In this document: piece by piece, positions 1 to 6,178 of the stretch
Position numbering within the stretch: the stretch's first letter is position 1
How the letters are laid out: the number at the start of each line of letters is the position of its first letter
Origin: an uncultured Clostridia bacterium
GTDB taxonomy: Bacteria; Bacillota; Clostridia; TANB77; CAG-508
Direction: 5' to 3'
Assembly: GCA_947589135.1 (NCBI GenBank)
Contig: CANPZT010000071.1
Span: 1 to 6,427, forward strand
Length of the DNA stretch: 6,427 bases
Notes under the pieces: model-generated
What the model was told of the DNA's origin: nothing
The model's database searches: none
The model's input: only the letters and a program-made list of their open reading frames with translations
Position numbers and translations under genes: made by a program

Positions 1-1
1 A

Positions 2-1202
2 ACAGGAAGAGCAGCAAAAAGAATGACAGAAGCAACGGGAAAAGAAGCATCTACATTACACAGACTTTTAGAAATAGGAAAAATTGATGAAGAAAGTTTG
101 TATAAAAATAATTCTAACTATGAAGGAGCACCAATTGATGCTGACTTAATTATTGTAGACGAAATGTCAATGGTAGACATGTTTTTAATGAACTACTTAC
201 TAAAATGTATTTATCAAGGAACAAAGTTAATATTAGTAGGAGATGAAGATCAACTAGCATCAGTAGGACCAGGTAGTGTATTAAAAGATTTGATACATTC
301 TGAAAAAATAACTACAATTCATTTAGACAAAATTTTTAGACAAGCTGCAAAAAGCAAAATAGTTTTAAATGCACATAGAGTAAACAACGGAGAAACTTTT
401 TTGAAAAAAGGAGAAGATACAATTGAAGAAGAACTACAAGAAGACTTTTTCTTTATAAAAGAAAACTCACAAGAAAAAATGGTATCTGAAATTCTATCAT
501 TATGCACAGGAAGATTACAAAATTATGGGAATTATGATTTTTTTCAAAATATTCAGGTATTGACCCCAACAAAAAAAGGAATGTTAGGGACGAGAGAATT
601 AAATAAAGTATTACAAGAAAAATTAAATCCTAATATAGATAAATCCCCAGAAAAATCTAGCATGGGAGCAATATTTCGTAAGGGAGATAGAGTTATGCAA
701 ATAAAAAACAACTATGACATAGATTGGGAAAGAGAAAATTACGGAAGTAAAGAATGGGGACAAGGAGTATTTAATGGTGAAATAGGAACCATTTTAAAAA
801 TAGACGAATTAAACAAACAAGTAGAAATAAAATTTGATGACGAAAAAATTGCATTGTATGAATTTTCAGACTTGGACCAAATAGAACATAGTTATAGTAT
901 TACAATACACAAAGCACAACGGAAGTGAATTTGATGTAGTAATTATAGCAATACCACCATCAGCACCAATGCTTATGACAAGAAACCTACTTTATACCGG
1001 AATTACGAGAGCAAAAAAGATGTTAATTATAGTAGGATATGAAAATGTAGTACAATACATGATTCAAAACATTGACAGCAAAAAAAGAAACACAGGATTA
1101 GAATACAAAATGAGACAATTGGGACGGTCTTTGAGTGTTTCATTTTTTTGTAGAAAATTGTCAAATATTGCGATGAATTATAAAGCAAATATGTTGAATT
1201 AA
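2..1202 (+). pseudogene. recD2: RecD2 (RecD-like) ATP-dependent DNA helicase, C-terminal half, frameshifted
   Basis: Superfamily 1B 5'-3' DNA helicase of the RecD2 type, acting in DNA repair and recombination. The frame is open from base 2 (TGRAAKRM, motif Ib region), so the N-terminal part and the Walker A motif lie outside the window; the family is usually about 740 residues. Visible motifs: Walker B IIVDEMSMVD (about 149-178), motif III LVGDEDQLASVG (about 233-268), motif IV IFRQA, and VLTPTKKGMLGTRELN (about 557-600). Near 908-920 the frame reads HKAQ, where HKAQGSEFD is expected. An extra C at 920 shifts it to a stop at 926-928. Dropping that C restores GSEFDVVIIAIPPSAP and motif VI LYTGITRAKK (990-1019), with stop at 1200-1202. 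Both halves are otherwise well conserved, so this is either a very recent mutation or a sequence error. From about 1111 the reading frame runs into an inserted repeat, so the last 30 or so residues are not RecD2 sequence. comF follows. Confidence 0.9.
1111..1142 (-). repeat. Left 32-bp inverted repeat copy (REP-like)
   Basis: On the minus strand this copy matches the right copy at 26 of 32 positions, counted by eye; it begins TGAAACA and ends TTGTCTCA. Its own ends can pair imperfectly (TGAGACA with TGTTTCA, one G-T wobble). On the + strand it is followed at once by seven T residues (1143-1149), giving a terminator-like look. It is translated at the end of recD2 as RQLGRSLSVS. On the minus strand it reads KTVPIVS, the same peptide that the right copy contributes to ComF. 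Confidence 0.75.
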
Positions 1203-1211
1203 CATAAATAA

Positions 1212-1286
1212 CATTATATACTCTATAAAGAAATAAGTAGAGCAACGCTTTACAGAAAATTAAAAAAAGGAGATGACAAAAAATAA
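1212..1286 (+). pseudogene. Possible C-terminal remnant of a transposase or recombinase (HTH tail)
   Basis: A short open stretch between the two repeats reads HYILYKEISRATLYRKLKKG followed by DDKK and a TAA stop at 1284-1286. ISRATLYRKLKK looks like the second half of a helix-turn-helix, as found at the C-termini of serine recombinases, some REP-associated transposases and Fis-like activators. The frame is closed upstream by a stop at 1209-1211 and has no start, so this is at best a scrap of a dead gene. Its stop lies 18 bp before the right repeat, as expected for a transposase gene ending just inside its element. Which family it came from cannot be told from about 24 residues, and chance similarity remains possible. 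Confidence 0.35.
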
Positions 1287-1303
1287 CAACATTTGACAAA
1301 ATA

Positions 1304-1963
1304 ATGAGACAAATAAAGACTGTCCCTATTGTCTCAAATTTGATTTATCCACCAATTTGCGGAATTTGTGGCAAAATTAATAAAAATTCTTTATGTAGTA
1401 AATGTGAAATAATGCTAAGAAAACAATTAGATATATATATTAATATGCAAATTGAAGATAAATATTTTAATGCATTGATTTGTGGCTTTAAGTATGAAGG
1501 AAACATTAGAAAATTAATATTAGATTATAAATTTCATGAAAAATCTTATTTATATATTACTTTTACGAATTTTTTGTTAAAAGAGAAAAAAATATTTGAA
1601 AATATAAAAAACTATGATAAAATAATACCAGTTCCAATTAGTAAAAAAAGACAAAAAGAAAGAGGATATAATCAAAGTCTATTAATTTCAAAAGAAATTG
1701 CAAAAAGAATGAATTTAGAATTATTGAATAATTGTTTAATTAAAACAAAAAATATAGTAGAACAAAGTAAATTAAATAAAGATGAAAGAGAAAAAAATAT
1801 TCAAGGAGCATATGAATTAAAAAATAAACAATTTATAAATGATAAAAAAATATTATTAATTGATGACATTTATACAACAGGAAACACAGTAAATGAATGT
1901 AGTAAAATTTTAAGAAAAGGAAATCCTAAAGAAATAGGAATTTTGACAATAGCAAAAGATTAA
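1304..1963 (+). CDS. comF: ComF family protein (zinc finger plus phosphoribosyltransferase fold)
   Basis: ComF/ComFC-like protein of 219 residues, the usual family length, with a role in uptake of transforming DNA in competent bacteria (family knowledge). An N-terminal zinc finger is shown by Cys19-x2-Cys22 and Cys31-x2-Cys34. The family signature PVPISKKRQKERGYNQ is at residues 109-124, the conserved QSKLNKDEREKNIQGAY at about 154-170, and the PRPP-binding motif LLIDDIYTTGNT at 184-195, so all domain hallmarks are intact. The start is uncertain. ATG 1304 has no Shine-Dalgarno sequence nearby, and residues 2-11 (RQIKTVPIVS) come from an inserted repeat; true homology starts at NLIYPP, residue 12. 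TTG at 1340 is the only nearby alternative start and also lacks a ribosome binding site. The gene may therefore be poorly translated. It follows recD2 in the same direction. Confidence 0.88.
   Translation: MRQIKTVPIVSNLIYPPICGICGKINKNSLCSKCEIMLRKQLDIYINMQIEDKYFNALICGFKYEGNIRKLILDYKFHEKSYLYITFTNFLLKEKKIFENIKNYDKIIPVPISKKRQKERGYNQSLLISKEIAKRMNLELLNNCLIKTKNIVEQSKLNKDEREKNIQGAYELKNKQFINDKKILLIDDIYTTGNTVNECSKILRKGNPKEIGILTIAKD
1305..1336 (+). repeat. Right 32-bp inverted repeat copy (REP-like), overlapping the comF start
   Basis: This copy has a perfect 8-bp terminal palindrome, TGAGACAA and TTGTCTCA, around a 16-base centre containing AAAGACTGTCCC. It begins at the second base of the comF start codon (ATG 1304-1306) and encodes ComF residues 2-11. 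In mRNA it could fold into a hairpin that hides the start codon, or pair with the left copy about 160 bases upstream. Confidence 0.75.
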
Positions 1964-1971
1964 AACATATT
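1943..1971 (+). promoter_or_regulatory. Candidate sigma-A promoter at the comF 3' end
   Basis: A perfect TTGACA at 1943-1948 is followed after 17 bases by CATATT (1966-1971, 4 of 6 to TATAAT). A perfect TATAAT also occurs at 1972-1977, but at too long a spacing (23). The -35 lies inside the last comF codons, so it may be chance in such AT-rich DNA. If real, it would drive the KAP NTPase-fbp pair with a leader of roughly 100 bases. The 120-bp gap 1964-2083 shows no GC-containing terminator hairpin, so read-through from comF is also possible. Confidence 0.28.
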
Positions 1972-2065
1972 TATAATTATATTTTTTAAAATTTATGATA
2001 ATAGATGATAAATATAAAATAAAGTTACTAATGAAGAATAAGGCAAATGTATATAGTGCTTTAAG

Positions 2066-2070
2066 AAAGG
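2066..2070 (+). promoter_or_regulatory. Ribosome binding site for the TTG-initiated KAP NTPase gene
   Basis: AAAGG lies 13 bases before TTG 2084, a little farther than ideal. An in-frame TGA at 2075-2077 excludes any start farther upstream. The next in-frame ATG (2147) would begin only two codons before the Walker A motif. TTG is therefore the best start, and the long spacing plus weak start codon suggests low translation. Confidence 0.5.
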
Positions 2071-2083
2071 AATGTGATTAGAA

Positions 2084-4075
2084 TTGGAAGATTTAGTAGA
2101 AAGTATATTAGATTATATAAGGTCAGATTATACAGATTATGCAGTTATGATAAATGGAGAATGGGGTTCAGGAAAAACTCATTTCTGGAATAATAAAGTT
2201 CGTAAAAAAATAGAATCTATGCAATTAAATGGAAAACGATACACAACTATTTATATGTCTTTATATGGAATTTCAAATTTAGAAGAAATAAGTAAAAAAA
2301 TATTTATAGAAACAACACATTTAATGGATAAAAATTTAAGAAAATTCATGGATAGCAATGAACAAACAACAATACCAGAATATGCAAAAACAGGTATTGA
2401 TATGGCTAATCTTTTTGGAGTAACTCAAAATGGAGATAAAGTTGATTATGCTGATTTTTTCTCAACAGATGATAAAGTATTATGTTTTGATGATTTGGAA
2501 AGAGCAAATGTTGATGTTATAGATATTTTGGGATATATTAATAATTTCGTAGAGCATGACCATATAAAAACAATAATAATTTGTAATGAAAAAGAATTAT
2601 CTACTAAATTAAAAAGCTCTAACTTAGAGATGAAAACATTTATAGCAACTTATTTATTAGACAAACAAGGTGAGTTAAATAAAGCAGACATACCAATGGT
2701 GGAAAAAATTCAAGATAAGATTGAACATGTATTTGACAAAGCAAATGACTATGAAAGAATTAAAGAAAAACTAATAGGAGAAACATTTGAATATGCTCCA
2801 AAATTTGATTATATAATTAATGGTATTTTAATGAGATATGAAAATAATCCAGACTTAATTAGATTTTTAAGAGAAAATACAAGATTAATTATTTCAACTT
2901 TTCATAAGAGTGGAACAAGAAACTTAAGAATTTTGAAACATGCATTAAATGATTTTAAAAAAATTTTTGAAATGGTTAATAAATCATATCCAAATACGAA
3001 CCATAGAGTAATGCAAACAATGCTTATATTTACAATTGCAGTTTCTTTTGAAATAAAAGCTGGTAAAATAACAAAAGATAAATTCATTAATATAAAAGAT
3101 AATGAAGAGTATAAATCAATATTAGTATCTTCAAGAATTTTAATGGATAATAGGCAATTCTATATTAAGGAATTTGATAATAATTATTACTATAACTTTA
3201 AATCAGAATATCGTTTCTTTAAATTTATAGAATATTATGTAAGAACCCGTATTTTTGATATGAAGCTATTTAAAGAAAATATGGAAACAATCAGAAATAC
3301 TGTAGATACAGAAAATTTACCAGCATATAAAAGATTACTAACAGAAGAATATTGGAAAATATCTGATGATCAATTTGATCTTATTATAAAGGAAGTATTA
3401 GAAGAAGTAAAAGAAGGAAAACTAAGATTAATTGATATAGTAAAATTATTTGCATATTTTAGTTATTTTTCAAGAAAAGGCCTAATAGAATATGATTTGA
3501 AAACATTAAAAAGTGTATTCTTTAATGGAATGAATATTGCCTCTTTAACATCTGATTATTGCCCAAATGTAAATGAAGAATTAGGCAAAATAGCAATAGA
3601 TGATGTTGCAGAGGATATGGATGATGTACTAAAACATTTTAATACATTAAATGAACAATTACTAGATAAAATGTATAAAGAACAAGCGGAAGAAATTATG
3701 AAATGTATTCCAATGAAAATGGAACAATTTTATGAGAAATTTGATAAACAATGTATGGAAATACCAATTTTTAAATATTATGATCCATTTCAGTTATTTC
3801 AAAGAATTTCATGTGCAAGCAATGAAGATATTGTGTTGATAAAAGAAAAACTAATTGATAGAGTAGAAAAACATCAAAAGAAAATTGAACCTGAAATGAA
3901 AAATATGAAACAGTTAAAGCAAATTATTGATGATTATTTAAAAGGAAAAGATCCAACAATTAAAATTGTAATGCTAAAAGAATTTTCAAAAGATATAGGA
4001 TATATTTTAGATAAATATAAAATAGGATATTTATTAAGGAAAGAAGATAAAGTAGCAGAAACTAGTGAAGAATAG
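2084..4075 (+). CDS. KAP-family P-loop NTPase
   Basis: Predicted NTPase of 663 residues. Walker A is GEWGSGKT (residues 25-32). Walker B is CFDDLERA (about 134-141), with the DDLER signature typical of KAP NTPases. A sensor-like strand TIIICNEKEL ends at about 172, with Asn168 in the position usual for the family. Between Walker A and B, ISL-type sequence (YMSLYGISNLEEISKKIF) is seen and no membrane helix, unlike many KAP proteins, so it is probably cytoplasmic. The rest (about 200-663) is mostly charged and helical, with a likely coiled coil at about 580-630; I recognise no nuclease or other effector domain. KAP NTPases include the phage-exclusion protein PifA and QatA of the QatABCD defence system, so a defence role is possible but inferred. 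The stop is 15 bp before fbp, implying co-transcription with a metabolic gene of no obvious relation. Base composition does not stand out from its neighbours. Confidence 0.8.
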   Translation: MEDLVESILDYIRSDYTDYAVMINGEWGSGKTHFWNNKVRKKIESMQLNGKRYTTIYMSLYGISNLEEISKKIFIETTHLMDKNLRKFMDSNEQTTIPEYAKTGIDMANLFGVTQNGDKVDYADFFSTDDKVLCFDDLERANVDVIDILGYINNFVEHDHIKTIIICNEKELSTKLKSSNLEMKTFIATYLLDKQGELNKADIPMVEKIQDKIEHVFDKANDYERIKEKLIGETFEYAPKFDYIINGILMRYENNPDLIRFLRENTRLIISTFHKSGTRNLRILKHALNDFKKIFEMVNKSYPNTNHRVMQTMLIFTIAVSFEIKAGKITKDKFINIKDNEEYKSILVSSRILMDNRQFYIKEFDNNYYYNFKSEYRFFKFIEYYVRTRIFDMKLFKENMETIRNTVDTENLPAYKRLLTEEYWKISDDQFDLIIKEVLEEVKEGKLRLIDIVKLFAYFSYFSRKGLIEYDLKTLKSVFFNGMNIASLTSDYCPNVNEELGKIAIDDVAEDMDDVLKHFNTLNEQLLDKMYKEQAEEIMKCIPMKMEQFYEKFDKQCMEIPIFKYYDPFQLFQRISCASNEDIVLIKEKLIDRVEKHQKKIEPEMKNMKQLKQIIDDYLKGKDPTIKIVMLKEFSKDIGYILDKYKIGYLLRKEDKVAETSEE

Positions 4076-4076
4076 T

Positions 4077-4082
4077 AGGGGG
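4077..4082 (+). promoter_or_regulatory. Ribosome binding site of fbp
   Basis: AGGGGG ends 8 bases before ATG 4091 and immediately follows the KAP NTPase stop codon (4073-4075). It fixes the fbp start and supports independent translation of fbp from a shared transcript. Confidence 0.7.
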
Positions 4083-4090
4083 AAGTTGGA

Positions 4091-6055
4091 ATGGAAAATG
4101 GGTATAATAAGCAAAAATATCTAGAATTATTAAGTAAAGAATACAGAAATATAAATGAAGTAGCAGAGGAAATTATTAATTTACAAGCTATTATTAATCT
4201 ACCAAAAGGTACAGAAATGTTTTTAAGCGACATTCATGGAGAATATGAACCATTTGTGCATATCTTAAATAATGGTGGAGGAATTATAAAAAGTAAAATT
4301 GATAGTATTTTTGGAAGTACCATCACTAAAAAAGAAAGAGCAACACTAGCTACATTAATTTATTATCCTGAAGAAAAGCTTAAATTAGTAAAACAAAAAA
4401 CAGAAAATTTAGATGAATGGTATAGTATTACATTGTATCGTTTAATTGAAGTAGCGAAAAAAATCAGTTCAAAATATACTAGATCAAAAGTAAGAAAAGC
4501 GATTAATAGTGGTTTTGAATATGTAATAGATGAGTTATTACATTCTCAAGCAGGAACTGAAAAAGATAAAGAAAGATATTATAAAGCAATAATAAAAACA
4601 ATTATTGATTTAAAACAAGCAGAAAGTTTTATTATTGCTATCTCCAACTTAATTAAACGAATGGCAATTGACCATTTACACATTTTAGGAGATATATTTG
4701 ATAGAGGAAAATATCCTGACTTAGTAATTGAAAAACTAAAAAAATTCCATAGTATTGATATGCAATGGGGAAACCACGATATATCTTGGATGGGAGCAAG
4801 CTGTGGAAACAAAGCTAATATTGCAACTGTTGTTAGAATTTGTGCAAGATATAATAATATTGATATTTTAGAAGAAGGTTATGGTATTAATATAAGACCA
4901 CTTTCTACTTTTGCTATAGAAACATACAGAGATGATGAATGCTTGAATTTTATGCCAAAAGTTTATGATGATAGAAAATATGATAATAGTGATAAAGCAA
5001 CAATTGCTAAAATACATAAAGCAATTACAGTTATTCAGTTTAAATTAGAAGGTCAATTAATCAAAAAACACCCAGAATATCATTTGGAAAACCGTCTTTT
5101 ATTAGACAAGATGAACTTACAAAAAGGATATGTTTTACTTGATGGAAAGAAATATGAATTAAATGATACAAATTTTCCAACTTTAAACCCAGATGATGTA
5201 TATAAATTAAGTAAAGAGGAAGAAGAAGTTATAGAAAGACTTTGTGAATCATTTAAACATAGTCAAAAACTAAACGAACATATGCAATTCATTTATGAAA
5301 AAGGAGAATTATACACAATTTTTAATTCTAATTTATTATTTCATGCTTGCATACCTATGAATAAGGATGGAAATTTCAAAAAAGTTGAATTTTTAGGAAA
5401 AGAATTAAGTGGAAAAGAATATTTTGATTTAGTAAATGAAACTATAAAAAAGGTATATCTTAATAGAGATAATCAAGATCAAGAATTACTAGATATTATG
5501 TGGTTTTTATGGATTTCACCTGATTCACCATTTTTCGGTAAAGATAAGATGGCAACTTTTGAAAGCTATTTTATTAATGACAAAAAAACACATAAAGAAG
5601 AAAAAAATCCATATTATTATTTAGTTGATCAAGAAGAAATATGTGATAAAATTTTAAAAGAATTTGGATTAGAAGAAAAAGAAGCACATATTGTTAATGG
5701 ACATATACCAGTAAAGGCAAAAAATGGAGAAAGTCCAATGCGTGCGAATGGCAAATTACTTGTAATTGATGGAGGATTTGCAAAAAGTTATCAAGAAAAA
5801 ACAGGAAATGCAGGATATATATTGACATATAACTCAAATGGATTATTATTAAGTCAAAATAAACCATTTGAATCAGTAGAAAAAGCAATAAAAGAAGAAA
5901 GAGATATAATTTCAGAAATTATTGTTAAAAAGACAGAAGGGATTAGAAAAACAGTTGGAGATACAGACATAGGTGAAAGATTAAAAAAAGAAATACAAGA
6001 TTTATCAGAATTATTGAAATTCTATAAATCAGGAAAAATAAAACAAAAAAATTGA
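4091..6055 (+). CDS. fbp: Fructose-1,6-bisphosphatase, class III
   Basis: Cytoplasmic, metal-dependent enzyme hydrolysing fructose 1,6-bisphosphate to fructose 6-phosphate and phosphate, the committed step of gluconeogenesis. The 654 residues compare with about 670 for the Bacillus subtilis enzyme. It has the metallophosphoesterase fold rather than the sugar-phosphatase fold of classes I and II. Metal ligands are visible in FLSDIHGEYE (about 44-53), LGDIFDRG (199-206), WGNHD (226-230) and VNGHIPVK (535-542). The downstream GESPMRANGKLLVIDGGF is also typical of the class. All expected catalytic motifs are present, so the protein should be active. The start is well supported by the ribosome binding site at 4077-4082. 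The family enzyme in B. subtilis responds to AMP and phosphoenolpyruvate; nothing in the window shows whether that holds here. It is the second gene of a probable pair with the KAP NTPase and is followed by a terminator-like hairpin. Confidence 0.96.
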   Translation: MENGYNKQKYLELLSKEYRNINEVAEEIINLQAIINLPKGTEMFLSDIHGEYEPFVHILNNGGGIIKSKIDSIFGSTITKKERATLATLIYYPEEKLKLVKQKTENLDEWYSITLYRLIEVAKKISSKYTRSKVRKAINSGFEYVIDELLHSQAGTEKDKERYYKAIIKTIIDLKQAESFIIAISNLIKRMAIDHLHILGDIFDRGKYPDLVIEKLKKFHSIDMQWGNHDISWMGASCGNKANIATVVRICARYNNIDILEEGYGINIRPLSTFAIETYRDDECLNFMPKVYDDRKYDNSDKATIAKIHKAITVIQFKLEGQLIKKHPEYHLENRLLLDKMNLQKGYVLLDGKKYELNDTNFPTLNPDDVYKLSKEEEEVIERLCESFKHSQKLNEHMQFIYEKGELYTIFNSNLLFHACIPMNKDGNFKKVEFLGKELSGKEYFDLVNETIKKVYLNRDNQDQELLDIMWFLWISPDSPFFGKDKMATFESYFINDKKTHKEEKNPYYYLVDQEEICDKILKEFGLEEKEAHIVNGHIPVKAKNGESPMRANGKLLVIDGGFAKSYQEKTGNAGYILTYNSNGLLLSQNKPFESVEKAIKEERDIISEIIVKKTEGIRKTVGDTDIGERLKKEIQDLSELLKFYKSGKIKQKN

Positions 6056-6072
6056 AAAAATTTTTTTAAAAT

Positions 6073-6105
6073 TTAATATTTATAAAATATTAATCTCGTT
6101 TTTTT
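6073..6105 (+). terminator. AT-only hairpin with T run after fbp
   Basis: A perfect 9-bp stem, TTAATATTT and AAATATTAA, with a 3-base loop (6073-6093) is followed by TCTCG and seven T residues (6099-6105). The position, 17 bases after the fbp stop, suits an intrinsic terminator. The stem has no G-C pair and the T run is offset by about five bases, so it would be weak. Confidence 0.4.
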
Positions 6106-6114
6106 ATTTTAAAT

Positions 6115-6143
6115 GCATAATTTTTTCCTTATTTGTAATAATA
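6115..6143 (+). promoter_or_regulatory. Candidate sigma-G (forespore) promoter of spoVT
   Basis: GCATA (6115-6119) fits the sigma-G -35 consensus GHATR. After 17 bases AATAATA (6137-6143) fits the -10 consensus CATWHTA at 6 of 7 positions. B. subtilis spoVT is transcribed by sigma-G, so the location makes sense. The start point would lie about 30 bases before the ATG. The match is by eye in AT-rich DNA, and the missing C of the -10 lowers confidence. Confidence 0.42.
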
Positions 6144-6165
6144 AAAATATAAGAAAAAATATTAC

Positions 6166-6173
6166 GAGGAGGA
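6166..6173 (+). promoter_or_regulatory. Strong ribosome binding site of spoVT
   Basis: GAGGAGGA lies 5 bases before ATG 6179. It is the strongest Shine-Dalgarno sequence in the window, standing out in a nearly G-free leader, and it fixes the spoVT start. Confidence 0.8.
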
Positions 6174-6178
6174 AAATT

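Larger units (their letters stand above)
1111..1336. mobile_element. Decayed REP/MITE-like element between recD2 and comF
   Basis: Two 32-bp copies of one sequence stand in inverted orientation at the ends, enclosing 162 bp of AT-rich DNA. The left boundary falls where RecD2 homology ends (after RNTGLEYKM). The right boundary falls where ComF homology begins (NLIYPP), so the element accounts for the unusual ends of both neighbours. The repeat type (TGAGACA ends, central GGGACGGTCTTT or its complement) resembles, from memory, repetitive palindromes common in Clostridia and often linked to Y1/REP-associated (RAYT) or IS200-like transposases. No complete transposase is present; a possible C-terminal scrap lies at 1212-1286. 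No convincing target-site duplication is visible, which would be normal for Y1-type transposition. That it is an internally deleted transposon is an inference. Confidence 0.6.

Noticed and set aside
911..928. Programmed ribosomal frameshift in recD2
   Set aside because: AAAGCACAACGG has no slippery heptamer at the shift point, and RecD2 helicases are not known to use recoding. A mutation or sequence error is simpler.
1262..1277. AAAAAAAGGAGATGAC as the comF ribosome binding site
   Set aside because: It is about 30 bases before ATG 1304, too far for normal initiation. It reads as the Lys-Lys-Gly-Asp-Asp codons of the HTH remnant, which explains it better.
1027..1299. 90-codon reverse-strand open frame across the recD2 end and the element
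   Set aside because: It is hydrophobic low-complexity translation of A-rich coding DNA with no ribosome binding site. Its only recognisable part, KTVPIVS, is the repeat read backwards.
1111..1336. CRISPR-like repeats
   Set aside because: There are only two copies, in inverted orientation, with a 162-bp interval and no regular spacers or cas genes.
2048..2057. TATAGT as a -10 box close to the KAP NTPase start
   Set aside because: There is no -35 match at usable spacing and the TG dinucleotide is one base out of place for an extended -10. Such hexamers are expected by chance in DNA this AT-rich.
2902..3087. Reverse-strand open frame inside the KAP NTPase gene
   Set aside because: It is a shadow of a strongly coding + strand gene, with no start signal and no recognisable motif.
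3934..4233. Reverse-strand open frame across the KAP NTPase-fbp junction
   Set aside because: It overlaps the ends of two well-supported genes, has a serine/leucine-rich shadow composition and no ribosome binding site.
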